The position numbers and the translations under genes were made by a program. The notes below the pieces were generated by a model. It was not told the DNA's origin and searched no databases. It worked only from the letters and a program-made list of their open reading frames with translations. From an uncultured Roseburia sp. (GTDB lineage Bacteria > Bacillota > Clostridia > Lachnospirales > Lachnospiraceae): 64,000 bases of DNA. Positions 37,225-46,993 of this stretch are shown here, piece after piece (within the stretch, counting starts at the first letter, position 1; every line of letters starts with the position of its first letter). Location of the stretch: positions 62,001-126,000 of the forward strand of contig CANDCP010000003.1 in assembly GCA_947383215.1 (NCBI GenBank), read 5' to 3'.

Positions 37225-40200
37225 TTACGATTTTATAATTTTTGCCGAGTTCGGAATTTTTTTCCTAAGCATACGCTTACATTTTTTTACATTTCGGGCG
37301 TTTCCGGCCTTAATCCTTAACTTTCCGTTTGTCTTTTTGAAGGCCTTCGGTCCAACCTTTTTTAACTTTACGCCCTTCAGGTTTAACCTGGACAGCTTTT
37401 TACATCCGTAAAAAGCTCTGGCGCCAATCTCGGTTACTCCGCCGCCGATCGTTATACTCTTTAAGTTCTTATTATTTTTAAAAGCATCTTTTGCAATGGC
37501 GCTTACGGTGAAAATTATTCCCCGATACTTTACGGTTTTCGGAATTGACAATTTTTTATATGTCTTTTTTATCGGCCTCACCAGCTGCAGCGTGCCCGCT
37601 TTTCCCTGTACGGTCAGAATTTTATATTCAAATTTTGACTTTTTAAATTTTTCTCCCGGCTTAACGGTCTGCGCTGTATTGCCTGTATTGCTGTTGTTCC
37701 CGTTATTGCCGTTATTATTCTGTCCGCCGCCAATCACTTCCGTACTTCCGCTGCCCCCGCTTCCCTCGTTTCCGACAGACGAATTCTTCTTAAACTTCGC
37801 ATAAAGCGCCACGGTCCCCGTCTGCCCTGGAGAAATGGAGTCTTTTTTCTCGGCGTAATTTTCATCCGCAAACCATCCCTCAAACGTATAACCCTGTTTT
37901 TGCGGCTGTGCAAGCTCTGCAATTCCCACGCCATAGACGTACTCCGTCGGGAGCAGACTTGCATTGCCGATCCCTTCTATATTCATATAACGGATCTCAT
38001 ACGTCTGTCTGTCGTAAAATACCTTCAGAACAAGACCTCCGTCCGACAAAACCGTCCCGCTTTCCTGACTCTTCTCTTTATTTTTCACAAAACCCGTATA
38101 CGCTTTCTCCGGCGAAGTCACGGTCTCGCCCACCCTTGCGCTTAGCGTTAACGTATCGGATATCTCTTTCACATAGCCGTCCCGTTTTGGATTCTGTTTA
38201 TAATATTCTACCGAATACGTCGTCTCTTTCTCCGTATCATCCGGCTCTTTTGAAACTGTAAATTTCGCATATAAGGTCAAATCTCCCGTCATTTCTTCGG
38301 TTACTCTCTCGATCTTATTTCTGTATTCTTCTTCCAGATACCATCCGTCAAACGTATATCCCTGTTTTTGCGGCTGTGCAAGCTCTGCAATTCCCACGCC
38401 ATAGACGTACTCCGTCGGGAGCAGACTTGCATTGCCGATCCCTTCTATATTCATATAACGGATCTCATACGTCTGTCTGTCGTAAAATACCTTCAGAACA
38501 AGACCTCCGTCCGACAAAACCGTCCCGCTTTCCTGACTCTTCTCTTTATTTTTCACAAAACCCGTATACGCTTTCTCCGGCGAAGTCACGGTCTCGCCCA
38601 CCCTTGCGCTTAGCGTTAACGTATCGGATATCTCTTTCACATAGCCGTCCCGTTTTGGATTCTGTTTATAATATTCTACCGAATACGTCGTCTCTTTCTC
38701 CGTATCATCCGGCTCTTTTGAAACTGTAAATTTCGCATATAAGGTCAAATCTCCCGTCATTTCTTCGGTTACTCTTTCGATCTTATTTCTGTATTCCTCT
38801 TCCAGATACCATCCGTCAAACGTATACCCTTCTTTCTTAGGGCTCTCCAGAACAACCGTCTCCCCATACCGGTATGATTTTGTGAGATTATCATAATTGC
38901 TGACCCCGTCTGTCCCCATATAACGAATAACGTATTCATTCCGATCATAATACAAACTCAGCGTCAGTTTATTATGCTCCTGAATATCGCCGCTCATTCT
39001 GCTTTTTTCTGTGTTGAGATGAAAACCTGCGTAAACTTTTTCCTCCGCCTTAACATTCGCTCCGACGTTTCCGTTTAACCGATATCCGTCCTGCTCTGCT
39101 TCTGTATATTCCAAAAAATCCGGATTCTGCTTATAATATCTTACCTGATAAGCGCTGATTGCGCCGCCCGGAAGCACCCAGGCGCCATCCGGCGACTCCA
39201 TGTTAAATGTCTCCCAAACTCCCCCGATCTGATCTCCGGTAACCGTAACCGTCCCATCTTGCGAATCTGGATTTACCTGCAGGTATTTCCCGTTTGCTTT
39301 TGCCCGAATCGCAAACTGCATACTTTCGCCGCCGAAGCTCTCTACATAAAACTTTTCCCGGTCTCCGATGGCATCGCTCCTTGCAGTCAAATACGGCGTA
39401 ACCGCATGGTTCTGCTCATCCGTATCGTCGATTACCGCAGATACGTATTTTTTGTTAACGATAGATTGAAACGACACGGTCCGATCGTCATTATAGATCA
39501 CTTTAAACTGTTCAAAACTGTCTCCCCCCTCGCCTGATGCCGAAATCTTACCGTTTCCACCGCTATTGCAGACAAAACGCTTTCCCGACGCTTCCGACTT
39601 AATTACAACCGCATCGTCCCCGTTTTGAGACGCCTCTTTAAATCTGAACCAATTTAAATTGCAGACCCAATCGTTATCGCCCTTTTGATATACCAGATAA
39701 ACCGTGTGTATCCCGGGTATTCTTGCGATTTCACCGGAAGCGGTCGCGTAGCTTCCCCAGGAACCGGTATGCGGCAAATCCACGGAACCAAGCAGCATTC
39801 CGGTCGGACTGTCCAGACGTACCTCAACAAAACCTCCCGCTTTGTCCGTCGAAACACGCAACTCAATCTCAGAAGCTCCTCTGCTTCCAAAGTCGACATT
39901 CGCATAACCCGTATAGTATTCTCTTCTGACTCCCGCCACCTGTCCGTTGCCGTCAGAATCCTGCGTCCCTTCGGTCATAATTCCTTTTACGTAATCAAAA
40001 TTCTCCGCCTCGATTCTCTCATAGGCATTTCTGTTCACAGCCGCCCCATACGTCGGAAGATTTACAAACAGTGAGACGGCGCCGGACATTCCCGCGCTTC
40101 CATAATCCGCATCATTTTCCGTCGCCCAATGCCACGGCGTGTGGATCAACCCCGCATGGTTCCTGTTTTGATACGCAACCTCTGCATTCCGCTGCATCCA

Positions 40201-41670
40201 TTTGAGCGCGTCTGTCACATCGGTTTTTGTATTTAATTCCACAATAAACTTCCGTATGTAGCGCATTAAAATGGAACGGAATACCGGAAGATCCGGTCCT
40301 GTTTTCGCATCCTCCCAACACAGAATGCCATTGTCGCAAAAATCTTTCCCCATGACATAATTCATGGATTTTACCGCGTCATCCAGATATTCCTGGTCTT
40401 TATAACGCTCATACAGCATAACGCAGGAGCCAAGCCATGTGCCCGCATTGTAGGTAAGCGCCACCTGACTGCTCGGGGAATCGTACACCCGCCCTGTCCC
40501 GGCGTCATACATCGTCTTCCTCTGCGCGGCGTGAATTTTTCTTGCCGTCTCATAGTAGGAATCATCCCCTGTCGCCTTTGCAAGGTAACAGGCGGCGACT
40601 ACCGTAGGTCCGTTGATACAGGAGGTCGTTCCCTCTCCTCTTCCCTCTTCATGGCTCCAACGAATCGTTCCGTCGCTCAAGGTTCCCCTGTCGATCACTG
40701 TCTTGAAATTTTTCCTGGCGTATTCCAAATAATCCGTATAACCGCCGTCGCCTTTTCCAAACAGCAGATACGCCCGAACCGACGCTATGGTCAGCCACAT
40801 GATATCATCGTTAAACGGATTGTCCGCCCAATCTTCATGCGTCATCCCTGTCCAATAAGTATAACGCTCAGATATATTGTCAAGCAGATCCTGATAACTG
40901 CTTTCAAATGCCTCCCGGTACATAATATCTCCGGTCGTCTCATATCCGTCCAGCATCATCTCGCACAATTCCGCTCCGACCCAGAAGCCGCCTCCGAGAG
41001 ACTTCCTGGTAGAACCGTCGCTCTGCCTTGTATCTACAAAGTATTTGTTTAAGTATGCCCTTGAAACCTCTAAAACCTGTTCTCTTTTGACGGAGGTATC
41101 TTCTACCTTGTCCGCCTTCTCAAAATACCAGACTTGCCCTGCCGGATTATCCGTATTCTTTGCGCGAAGATAAAGCTCCACTCCACGCCCGTTTTCATCG
41201 GCAGTCATATAATATTTATTCCCGTCAGCTTCTCTCACCGCCTCAAGCATATATCCCCCGGCATATGCGCCCTCTGTGAGCTTTATCAGGTTCCACTTAT
41301 AAAAATCCGTGCCGTCATATCCGTTCTGGTCCACATGCGCGTCCCTCACGCCCTCGCTGTAATGCAGCCAAAGCCGCGTCCCCGCGTTCTGGGCGGAGTA
41401 ATTACTTCCATTATAGGTAAATACCCATTTTTGCGAATTTGTCCCCGTTTTATCGAACAAATATACGTAATCCCAGCCCGGCTTTGAATTCTTTGGCATA
41501 AGCACAAGCTCCTCATTCAACGCCGATTTTAAAATGTAAGTCGAACCGGATTCAATCCCATCCGCTTCCGCCGCCTTTACCGTGACCGCATACCGGCTGT
41601 CCGCTATCGCCCCGAATACCATACACAGAATCAGCAAAACAGCCGAAAACCTCCTTATCCTCTTCCTCAT
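37225..41670 (-). CDS. Large secreted multi-domain GH76-like glycosidase with InlB-type and LRR repeats
   Basis: 1,481 aa from ATG 41670 (GGAGAGGG just before it; an upstream Met at 41688 would spoil the signal peptide). Order: signal peptide (1-33), ricin/CBM13-like lectin (about 40-187), (alpha/alpha)6 barrel of GH76 type (about 198-540) with the acidic pair Asp288-Asp289 in NDDIMWL, CBM6-like module (about 545-680) and a beta-trefoil (about 690-835). Listeria-Bacteroides (InlB B) repeats (about 845-1310), a Gly/Asn linker and a BspA-like leucine-rich domain (about 1370-1480) follow. GH76 enzymes are endo-alpha-1,6-mannanases, so mannan is the likely target. No LPXTG or S-layer motif is seen. 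Confidence 0.85.
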   Translation of the reverse strand: MRKRIRRFSAVLLILCMVFGAIADSRYAVTVKAAEADGIESGSTYILKSALNEELVLMPKNSKPGWDYVYLFDKTGTNSQKWVFTYNGSNYSAQNAGTRLWLHYSEGVRDAHVDQNGYDGTDFYKWNLIKLTEGAYAGGYMLEAVREADGNKYYMTADENGRGVELYLRAKNTDNPAGQVWYFEKADKVEDTSVKREQVLEVSRAYLNKYFVDTRQSDGSTRKSLGGGFWVGAELCEMMLDGYETTGDIMYREAFESSYQDLLDNISERYTYWTGMTHEDWADNPFNDDIMWLTIASVRAYLLFGKGDGGYTDYLEYARKNFKTVIDRGTLSDGTIRWSHEEGRGEGTTSCINGPTVVAACYLAKATGDDSYYETARKIHAAQRKTMYDAGTGRVYDSPSSQVALTYNAGTWLGSCVMLYERYKDQEYLDDAVKSMNYVMGKDFCDNGILCWEDAKTGPDLPVFRSILMRYIRKFIVELNTKTDVTDALKWMQRNAEVAYQNRNHAGLIHTPWHWATENDADYGSAGMSGAVSLFVNLPTYGAAVNRNAYERIEAENFDYVKGIMTEGTQDSDGNGQVAGVRREYYTGYANVDFGSRGASEIELRVSTDKAGGFVEVRLDSPTGMLLGSVDLPHTGSWGSYATASGEIARIPGIHTVYLVYQKGDNDWVCNLNWFRFKEASQNGDDAVVIKSEASGKRFVCNSGGNGKISASGEGGDSFEQFKVIYNDDRTVSFQSIVNKKYVSAVIDDTDEQNHAVTPYLTARSDAIGDREKFYVESFGGESMQFAIRAKANGKYLQVNPDSQDGTVTVTGDQIGGVWETFNMESPDGAWVLPGGAISAYQVRYYKQNPDFLEYTEAEQDGYRLNGNVGANVKAEEKVYAGFHLNTEKSRMSGDIQEHNKLTLSLYYDRNEYVIRYMGTDGVSNYDNLTKSYRYGETVVLESPKKEGYTFDGWYLEEEYRNKIERVTEEMTGDLTLYAKFTVSKEPDDTEKETTYSVEYYKQNPKRDGYVKEISDTLTLSARVGETVTSPEKAYTGFVKNKEKSQESGTVLSDGGLVLKVFYDRQTYEIRYMNIEGIGNASLLPTEYVYGVGIAELAQPQKQGYTFDGWYLEEEYRNKIERVTEEMTGDLTLYAKFTVSKEPDDTEKETTYSVEYYKQNPKRDGYVKEISDTLTLSARVGETVTSPEKAYTGFVKNKEKSQESGTVLSDGGLVLKVFYDRQTYEIRYMNIEGIGNASLLPTEYVYGVGIAELAQPQKQGYTFEGWFADENYAEKKDSISPGQTGTVALYAKFKKNSSVGNEGSGGSGSTEVIGGGQNNNGNNGNNSNTGNTAQTVKPGEKFKKSKFEYKILTVQGKAGTLQLVRPIKKTYKKLSIPKTVKYRGIIFTVSAIAKDAFKNNKNLKSITIGGGVTEIGARAFYGCKKLSRLNLKGVKLKKVGPKAFKKTNGKLRIKAGNARNVKKCKRMLRKKIPNSAKIIKS
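37880..38815 (-). repeat. Near-perfect tandem duplication of 468 bp inside the surface-protein gene
   Basis: Two head-to-tail copies with a period of 468 bp (156 codons), for example the same stretch at 37911 and 38379. They are identical over at least 350 bp, with only a few changes near the edges. Each encodes about two InlB-type repeats from VEYYKQNPKRDGYVKE to YTFDGWYLEEEY. The lack of silent changes shows that the duplication is very recent or is being homogenised. Confidence 0.92.
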
Positions 41671-41791
41671 GGTCCCTCTCCTTCCCATTCTCTAAAATGC
41701 CTTTCGCCATACATACATGTCTACACCGTAAACAGTAACACGTTTCACTCTGTAATGCAATAGATTCGTCCGACATGACATTCCCCGCGAC

Positions 41792-41836
41792 AAAAAACAG
41801 CGCAAGATCCCTGCGGTTCATCTTACGCTGTTTTTG
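41792..41836. terminator. Terminator after pckA
   Basis: Minus strand AAAAACAGCGTAAGAT, an 11-nt loop, ATCTTGCGCTGTTTTTT: 15 to 16 pairs with one G-U, and the outer A/U pairs serve as U-tract. Confidence 0.75.
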
Positions 41837-41865
41837 TTTCTTTCTATTTACTTGTCTTTTACTTC

Positions 41866-43578
41866 TTACAGGGACGCCGCCTCGTCTACAATCTTCTTAA
41901 GCGCGTCTAACGCCTCCTGCGGAAGCTTGTCATATCCGTCTTTCTTTACTGCGAAATCTTCTACGGCTTTCACGCGGTTCTCCATCGCGTTCTTCAGCGC
42001 GGACACATACTCCTTGTCATTTAAATCCGGTGCAAAGTCTCCGGTTTTTCCCGACCAGTCGTACATAATTTCAATATCCTCAAACGGTCCCCACGCCTCA
42101 AAGTTTGCCTTTCCTTCTACGATTGTCTCAAGAATACCAAGCGTATCGGCAGGTTTAACCTTCGCGCCCATGAAATCTCCGGTATTTACAATGTAGCAGT
42201 CGACGTTCTTTTCTTCTACCAGCTTCTTAAACTTCTCATAGTCGTTTACAAGCGGATACGTTCTGAACGGATTTGCATAAGGAACAATGCGAAGCGCGTT
42301 CAAATCTGTGCCGGCCGCAACGCGCTCTGCCGTCGACGTCTTTGTCGCGAGCGTCGCGCCCATAACGGATGCCAGCGCGGAGCCTTTTAATTTTACTACC
42401 GGCGGGATCGTCGGGTCTTTCATAATCCAGAAAATCGCATTGACAGGCGCGTCGATCTTATCCACACGGTTCGGAGACCAGAGCTTTGATTTAATCGCGC
42501 GTCCGTTTCCGTTTCTGATATCTTCGGTTACCAGCTGTACCTTGCCCTCGCTGTCTAACGTCGCGGAGCAGTTCTGTGCGGAGAGCAGGTATTTGTTATC
42601 CGCGCAGCCGGTCGGATAATCGGCCGTTTTATCAAAATATGTCGGCTCTAACGCCACAGACGAACACGTATCTGTATTGATGATAAACGCGTCGTCATGC
42701 AGCACGGTAATCGGATATTTTCCTTCGTGTTTTGCATGTGTCAACGTCGATTTTCCGGATCCTGACAGACCGAACACAGACGCGACATATTTCGAGCCGT
42801 CGGCCAGCGTATACTCCTTCTGTCCGCCATGGCAGGAAGCGTAACCGTTTCTATTTGCAATCGCCCAGGCCATAGTAAGCGTTCCCTTTTTATGCTCTCC
42901 AAAATATCTCATTCCAAGGATACATGCGCAGTTCTGATCCGTATCAAAATAGCACAGCGTCAGCGGGTCGCTTAAGCAGCTAAAGTCAACGTCCGGTCTC
43001 TCCTGCGGGAACCACTGCGGATCGGAAAAGATATAAATATCCGGCTCCTTGCCGTCCCCAATCATCTTGGAATCCTTGTACATTTTCACATATTCATCTG
43101 ACATATACTGGAAGTTTAACATCCAGTTATACATAATATTCTCTTCCCCTTCCGGAATCAGAAGGTGCGCTTTTACCATAAATTCAGGATCCAGGCCTAC
43201 AAAAACCTCCGCATGATACATCGTTTTCCAGCGCGACTCATATACGGCGTCCATCGCCACCTTATCAAGCTTCGCAGCGTCTACGCCAGGCTCGCCCTTA
43301 ATACGGCGCGCAGCGGCATAACGTCCCGTAACCGCACCGTCGTTAAACAAAAGAACTTTTGCGTCTTTATCAAGACCAAATTCTTCCCCTCTGTATACCG
43401 GCATGTCCGTCACGATTGTTCCCGGTGAATTTTTCGCCAGCTCATAAGCCTCTCTCAATGTGCTTACTTTTACTACATTGTTACCATAGAAAGCGCCCTC
43501 GATGATGGAACGTGTCTTGGAAAAACCGACTTTTCCCGCACCGATTTCTTCAATTGGATAATACGCCTTTGTTGCCAT
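41866..43578 (-). CDS. pckA: Phosphoenolpyruvate carboxykinase (ATP)
   Basis: 570 aa. P-loop [12 protein letters not shown], kinase-type metal site LHDDAFII and the PEPCK-specific SCHGGQKEYTL and RNGNGRAIKSK segments place it in the ATP family. It interconverts oxaloacetate with PEP and CO2. In anaerobes it often runs towards oxaloacetate, linking glycolysis to C4 acids. It stands alone with its own terminator. An AT-rich upstream region carries the direct repeats at 43648 and 43664. Confidence 0.95.
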   Translation of the reverse strand: MATKAYYPIEEIGAGKVGFSKTRSIIEGAFYGNNVVKVSTLREAYELAKNSPGTIVTDMPVYRGEEFGLDKDAKVLLFNDGAVTGRYAAARRIKGEPGVDAAKLDKVAMDAVYESRWKTMYHAEVFVGLDPEFMVKAHLLIPEGEENIMYNWMLNFQYMSDEYVKMYKDSKMIGDGKEPDIYIFSDPQWFPQERPDVDFSCLSDPLTLCYFDTDQNCACILGMRYFGEHKKGTLTMAWAIANRNGYASCHGGQKEYTLADGSKYVASVFGLSGSGKSTLTHAKHEGKYPITVLHDDAFIINTDTCSSVALEPTYFDKTADYPTGCADNKYLLSAQNCSATLDSEGKVQLVTEDIRNGNGRAIKSKLWSPNRVDKIDAPVNAIFWIMKDPTIPPVVKLKGSALASVMGATLATKTSTAERVAAGTDLNALRIVPYANPFRTYPLVNDYEKFKKLVEEKNVDCYIVNTGDFMGAKVKPADTLGILETIVEGKANFEAWGPFEDIEIMYDWSGKTGDFAPDLNDKEYVSALKNAMENRVKAVEDFAVKKDGYDKLPQEALDALKKIVDEAASL

Positions 43579-43647
43579 TTTATATTCCTCCTTAAAAAAT
43601 TTATGTGAAAGATTACTTCATCCCAGATTATATTGTTCCGGAAAAAA

Positions 43648-43671
43648 TACACTACATAACAATATACACTA
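43648..43671 (-). promoter_or_regulatory. Direct repeats upstream of pckA
   Basis: ATACACTA occurs at 43648-43655 and 43664-43671 (16-bp period) next to a TATAAT-like box near 43627-43632, about 55-90 nt before the pckA ATG. It could be a regulator site, but no known consensus is matched. The region also overlaps the 3' end of cdd. Confidence 0.3.
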
Positions 43672-44103
43672 TGTTATTTTTTTGTCAATCTCTTTTCTGT
43701 AAAAAGTTTCAAGCGACGATTTTGAAAAGGACGACGGAAACAGCTCCAAAAGAGTCGACTTTCGATAATCCTCATCCTTTCCGACCATAATCACCCAGAA
43801 CTCCTCCGGCTGCACAAATTCAGCCAGCACCTGTCTGCAGACGCCGCAGGGAGATAAATAATCGTCCCCGTCCCCGACAATTGCAATCGCTTCAAATTCT
43901 TTTTCCCCCTCCGACACCGCCTTAAATACCGCCGTGCGCTCCGCACAGTTTGTCGGGCTGTACGCCGCGTTCTCAATATTGCAGCCCCGATACACCTTCC
44001 CGCTTTTTGTAAGCAGCGCCGCGCCGACAGCAAAGCCGGAGTACGGCGTATACGCCGCTTTCTTTGCCTCATACGCCTCTCTTATCAATTCTTCCTCTCT
44101 CAT
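43669..44103 (-). CDS. cdd: Cytidine deaminase
   Basis: 144 aa. Zinc site with CNIENAAYSPTNCAERTA and SPCGVCRQVLAEF. Deaminates cytidine and deoxycytidine to (deoxy)uridine. It lies 24 nt after deoC, a common salvage pairing in Firmicutes. Confidence 0.96.
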   Translation of the reverse strand: MREEELIREAYEAKKAAYTPYSGFAVGAALLTKSGKVYRGCNIENAAYSPTNCAERTAVFKAVSEGEKEFEAIAIVGDGDDYLSPCGVCRQVLAEFVQPEEFWVIMVGKDEDYRKSTLLELFPSSFSKSSLETFYRKEIDKKIT

Positions 44104-44127
44104 ATGACCGCCTCGCTCTCCCGTTAA

Positions 44128-44772
44128 TCAGCCAAGAATGGAAACTGCCGAGCTCGTCCCGAGCCTGTCGCACCCCGCCTCGATATAATTCTCCATGTCG
44201 TCTCTTGTCCGGATTCCTCCCGCGGCTTTTATTTTTACATTTTCTCCGACATGTTCTTTCATTAATAATATATCGTCCATAGTCGCGCCCGCCGTCCCGA
44301 AACCGGTCGACGTCTTTATATAATCCGCGCCGGCGTTTGTCACCGCACGGCACATTGCAATTTTTTCTTCCGTGTCCAGATAACAGGTCTCGATGATCAC
44401 TTTTAAAATCTTATCTCCCACCACCCGTTTTATCTGTGTTATCTCATCCTCCACTTTCTTATAATCGCCGTTTTTCACATCGCAGATATTGATTACCATA
44501 TCAATTTCGTCCGCACCGTCATTAATCGCCGCCTCTGTCTCCGCAATTTTAGACGCCGTATTCGCGTATCCGAGCGGAAATCCGATCACCGTACAGATCC
44601 GGACGCGGTCCCCGTATGTCTTTCTTACTCTGCCCACATAACAGCTCGGTATACATACAGAAGCCGTCTTATAGCGAACCGCCTCTCCGCAAAGCTTATC
44701 GATTTCCTCCCAGGAGGTAAACGCTTTTAGCGCCGTATGATCTACATAGCTATACAATTCTGAACGATCCAT
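44128..44772 (-). CDS. deoC: Deoxyribose-phosphate aldolase
   Basis: 214 aa TIM barrel. The Schiff-base Lys is in ADYIKTSTGFG, the second Lys in VKIKAAGGIRT and the conserved Asp in DEIDMVINI. Cleaves deoxyribose 5-phosphate to acetaldehyde and glyceraldehyde 3-phosphate. Forms a nucleoside-salvage unit with cdd. Confidence 0.96.
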   Translation of the reverse strand: MDRSELYSYVDHTALKAFTSWEEIDKLCGEAVRYKTASVCIPSCYVGRVRKTYGDRVRICTVIGFPLGYANTASKIAETEAAINDGADEIDMVINICDVKNGDYKKVEDEITQIKRVVGDKILKVIIETCYLDTEEKIAMCRAVTNAGADYIKTSTGFGTAGATMDDILLMKEHVGENVKIKAAGGIRTRDDMENYIEAGCDRLGTSSAVSILG

Positions 44773-44954
44773 CGCTGCCTCTCCTTTTTATTTATGCCCA
44801 AAAGCCGAAAAGAAACGGCCGACAGGCACATTGTATTTTCCTTAATATACCATATTAAATATGAAAAAAACATAAATTTTTTTAAACTTTCTTTAAATTC
44901 AGCGAATTTTTCTTGTACTTTTTTTCGAACATATGGTAGTATAGTTTCATGAGT

Positions 44955-45012
44955 GCTTTAAATTATGCAAGTATTTCTGCCTGAAAGGCCTTTATATATT
45001 TTTATTTAAAGC
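44955..45012 (+). promoter_or_regulatory. Leader region of citrate synthase with 9-bp distant arms
   Basis: GCTTTAAAT (44955-44963) and ATTTAAAGC (45004-45012) could close a roughly 40-nt loop just before the gene. A poor promoter (TTGTAC near 44914, TAGTAT near 44936) lies upstream. The rest of the 269-bp gap is A/T-rich and shows nothing else. Confidence 0.3.
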
Positions 45013-45041
45013 AAATTATAACGACTTGAAGGAGGAATTCG

Positions 45042-46412
45042 ATGACAACAAATAAGTTTTGTGAAATAACGCCTGAAATTCTGGAATTGTCCGAACTTAG
45101 CAAAAACGCTTCCTATATCCCGCCGGAGCTGTACTCGAAATACGATGTCAAACGCGGCCTGCGCGATATAAACGGAAAAGGAGTTTTGGTCGGACTGACT
45201 GAAATCTCAGATGTTTGTTCCACGGAAGTCATAAACGGTGAAACCGTTCCTGCACAGGGAAGATTATTTTATCGCGGCTATAATGTACAGGATCTGGTAC
45301 GCGGAATTGAACCTGACAGCCATTTCGGTTTTGAGGAGTGCACTTATCTGCTGCTGTTTGGCAAGCTGCCTACCAGAAAGGAGCTTTCGGATTTCTGCAA
45401 AATCCTTTCCGAATACCGCACGCTGCCTACCAGCTTTGTCCGTGATATTATTATGAAAGCCCCAAGTAAGGATATGATGAATACGCTTGCGAGAAGCGTC
45501 CTCACTTTATATTCTTATGACGATAAAGCCGACGACATTTCTCTGCCGAACGTATTAAGACAATGTCTCCAGCTCATCAGCCTTTTTCCGCTTTTATCCG
45601 TATACGGATATCAGGCGTATCGCCACTACCACGACGGAGCGAGCCTTTTTATCCATTCACCGAAACCTGAACTATCCACTGCCGAAACAATTTTACATAT
45701 CTTAAGACCTGACAGCAAATACACTCCGCTGGAAGCGAGATTACTTGATATTGCCCTGATTCTTCATATGGAACACGGCGGCGGTAACAACTCTACCTTT
45801 ACCACGCATCTCGTTTCTTCTTCCGGAACGGATACATACTCGGTGATTGCCGCGTCGCTCGGCTCTCTGAAGGGTCCGAAACACGGCGGCGCCAATATCA
45901 AGGTGGTACAGATGTTCGAAGATATGAAACAGGCGGTGCGCGACTGGACAGACGAGGAAGAAGTCGGTAATTACCTGCGCCGGCTGCTGCATAAGGAGGC
46001 CTTTGACCATGCGGGGCTCATCTATGGTATGGGGCATGCCGTATATTCCCTCTCCGATCCCCGCGCCGTAATTTTCCGCTCTTTCGTGGAAAAGCTTTCC
46101 AAAGAAAAAGGATACGACAAGGAGTTTGCCCTTTACAGTATGGTTGAACGCCTTGCGCCGCAGATTATCGCCGACGAACGCAAAATATATAAGGGCGTCA
46201 GTCCAAATGTCGATTTCTTCAGCGGATTTGTCTATCACATGCTCGATCTCCCGCTGGAGTTATACACACCGATTTTTGCAATTGCACGTATTTCCGGCTG
46301 GAGCGCCCACCGTATGGAAGAGGTCGCGCACAACGGCAAAATTATGCGTCCTGCATATAAAAATATCAGCGATCACAAGGAATATCAACCGATTGACACA
46401 AGAGAACCATAG
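45042..46412 (+). CDS. Citrate/2-methylcitrate synthase
   Basis: 456 aa, within the range of the clostridial form with an N-terminal extension (about 1-40). Conserved blocks are RLFYRGYNVQDLV, the catalytic His region LHMEHGGGNNSTF, GSLKGPKHGGAN, the second His in GMGHAVYSLSDPR and the catalytic Asp in NVDFFSGFVY. It condenses acetyl-CoA with oxaloacetate. Together with pckA it would feed glutamate synthesis in an incomplete TCA pathway. GGAGG precedes the ATG. Confidence 0.94.
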   Translation: MTTNKFCEITPEILELSELSKNASYIPPELYSKYDVKRGLRDINGKGVLVGLTEISDVCSTEVINGETVPAQGRLFYRGYNVQDLVRGIEPDSHFGFEECTYLLLFGKLPTRKELSDFCKILSEYRTLPTSFVRDIIMKAPSKDMMNTLARSVLTLYSYDDKADDISLPNVLRQCLQLISLFPLLSVYGYQAYRHYHDGASLFIHSPKPELSTAETILHILRPDSKYTPLEARLLDIALILHMEHGGGNNSTFTTHLVSSSGTDTYSVIAASLGSLKGPKHGGANIKVVQMFEDMKQAVRDWTDEEEVGNYLRRLLHKEAFDHAGLIYGMGHAVYSLSDPRAVIFRSFVEKLSKEKGYDKEFALYSMVERLAPQIIADERKIYKGVSPNVDFFSGFVYHMLDLPLELYTPIFAIARISGWSAHRMEEVAHNGKIMRPAYKNISDHKEYQPIDTREP

Positions 46413-46418
46413 ACCGCA

Positions 46419-46453
46419 AAACGGACGGCCCGCAACCGGGCCGTCCGTTTTTC
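46419..46453 (+). terminator. Terminator of citrate synthase
   Basis: AAACGGACGGCCC, short loop, GGGCCGTCCGTTT followed by TT; it also faces the convergent membrane-protein gene. Confidence 0.85.
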
Positions 46454-46466
46454 CGCTACGGCCCCG

Positions 46467-46814
46467 TCAACTCAAATAGGCCTCTCTCGCCTTCCTCAAA
46501 CAAATCACAAACAATCCGCAGATAAGCATAAACGCGCCCAGAGCCACGATCTTTAACATTACATTTTTCCACAGAATTTCATTTGCAATATTCAATATCC
46601 CGAAACATAACATTCCCATTCCAAAGCCCATCATTTTCAGACTCACCGCTTTCGCAAGCCCCGGTTCATCTTTACAGTGGAGCAGCTCCTCCCCGGACGC
46701 CACAAACGCGCTGACTTTACCGCTGATTTTCATCTTTGCGGCGGCGACAACCACGTAAAGACCGACCAGCGCCACGGCGGCGTTTATCATATATTGCCAA
46801 TTTACGTTTTTCAT
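46467..46814 (-). CDS. Small membrane protein of unknown function
   Basis: 115 aa with three predicted transmembrane helices (about 9-26, 57-78 and 85-107) and a short cytoplasmic or outer loop containing GEELLHCKDEPG. I recognise no family with certainty. It stands alone between the citrate synthase terminator and the divergent CheY-like gene. Confidence 0.7.
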   Translation of the reverse strand: MKNVNWQYMINAAVALVGLYVVVAAAKMKISGKVSAFVASGEELLHCKDEPGLAKAVSLKMMGFGMGMLCFGILNIANEILWKNVMLKIVALGAFMLICGLFVICLRKAREAYLS

Positions 46815-46993
46815 TTCCTGTCATCTCCTTTTCTTTTGTTCCAATGATGCCAATTTAAACCGGTCAGCTCTATCATAATGCATTCTTTTTGTTCCTGCAA
46901 TCTCGTTTTGCTATTTTTCAGATAATTTGTCATTGAAACTTACTCTCAACTATTGTAATATAATACTATATTGATAATGTGGGAGGATATTTT

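Noticed and set aside
37908..38729. Two identical 117-aa plus-strand ORFs (37908-38261, 38376-38729)
   Set aside because: Antisense shadows of the duplicated part of the surface-protein gene; no ribosome site, and identity reflects the DNA repeat.
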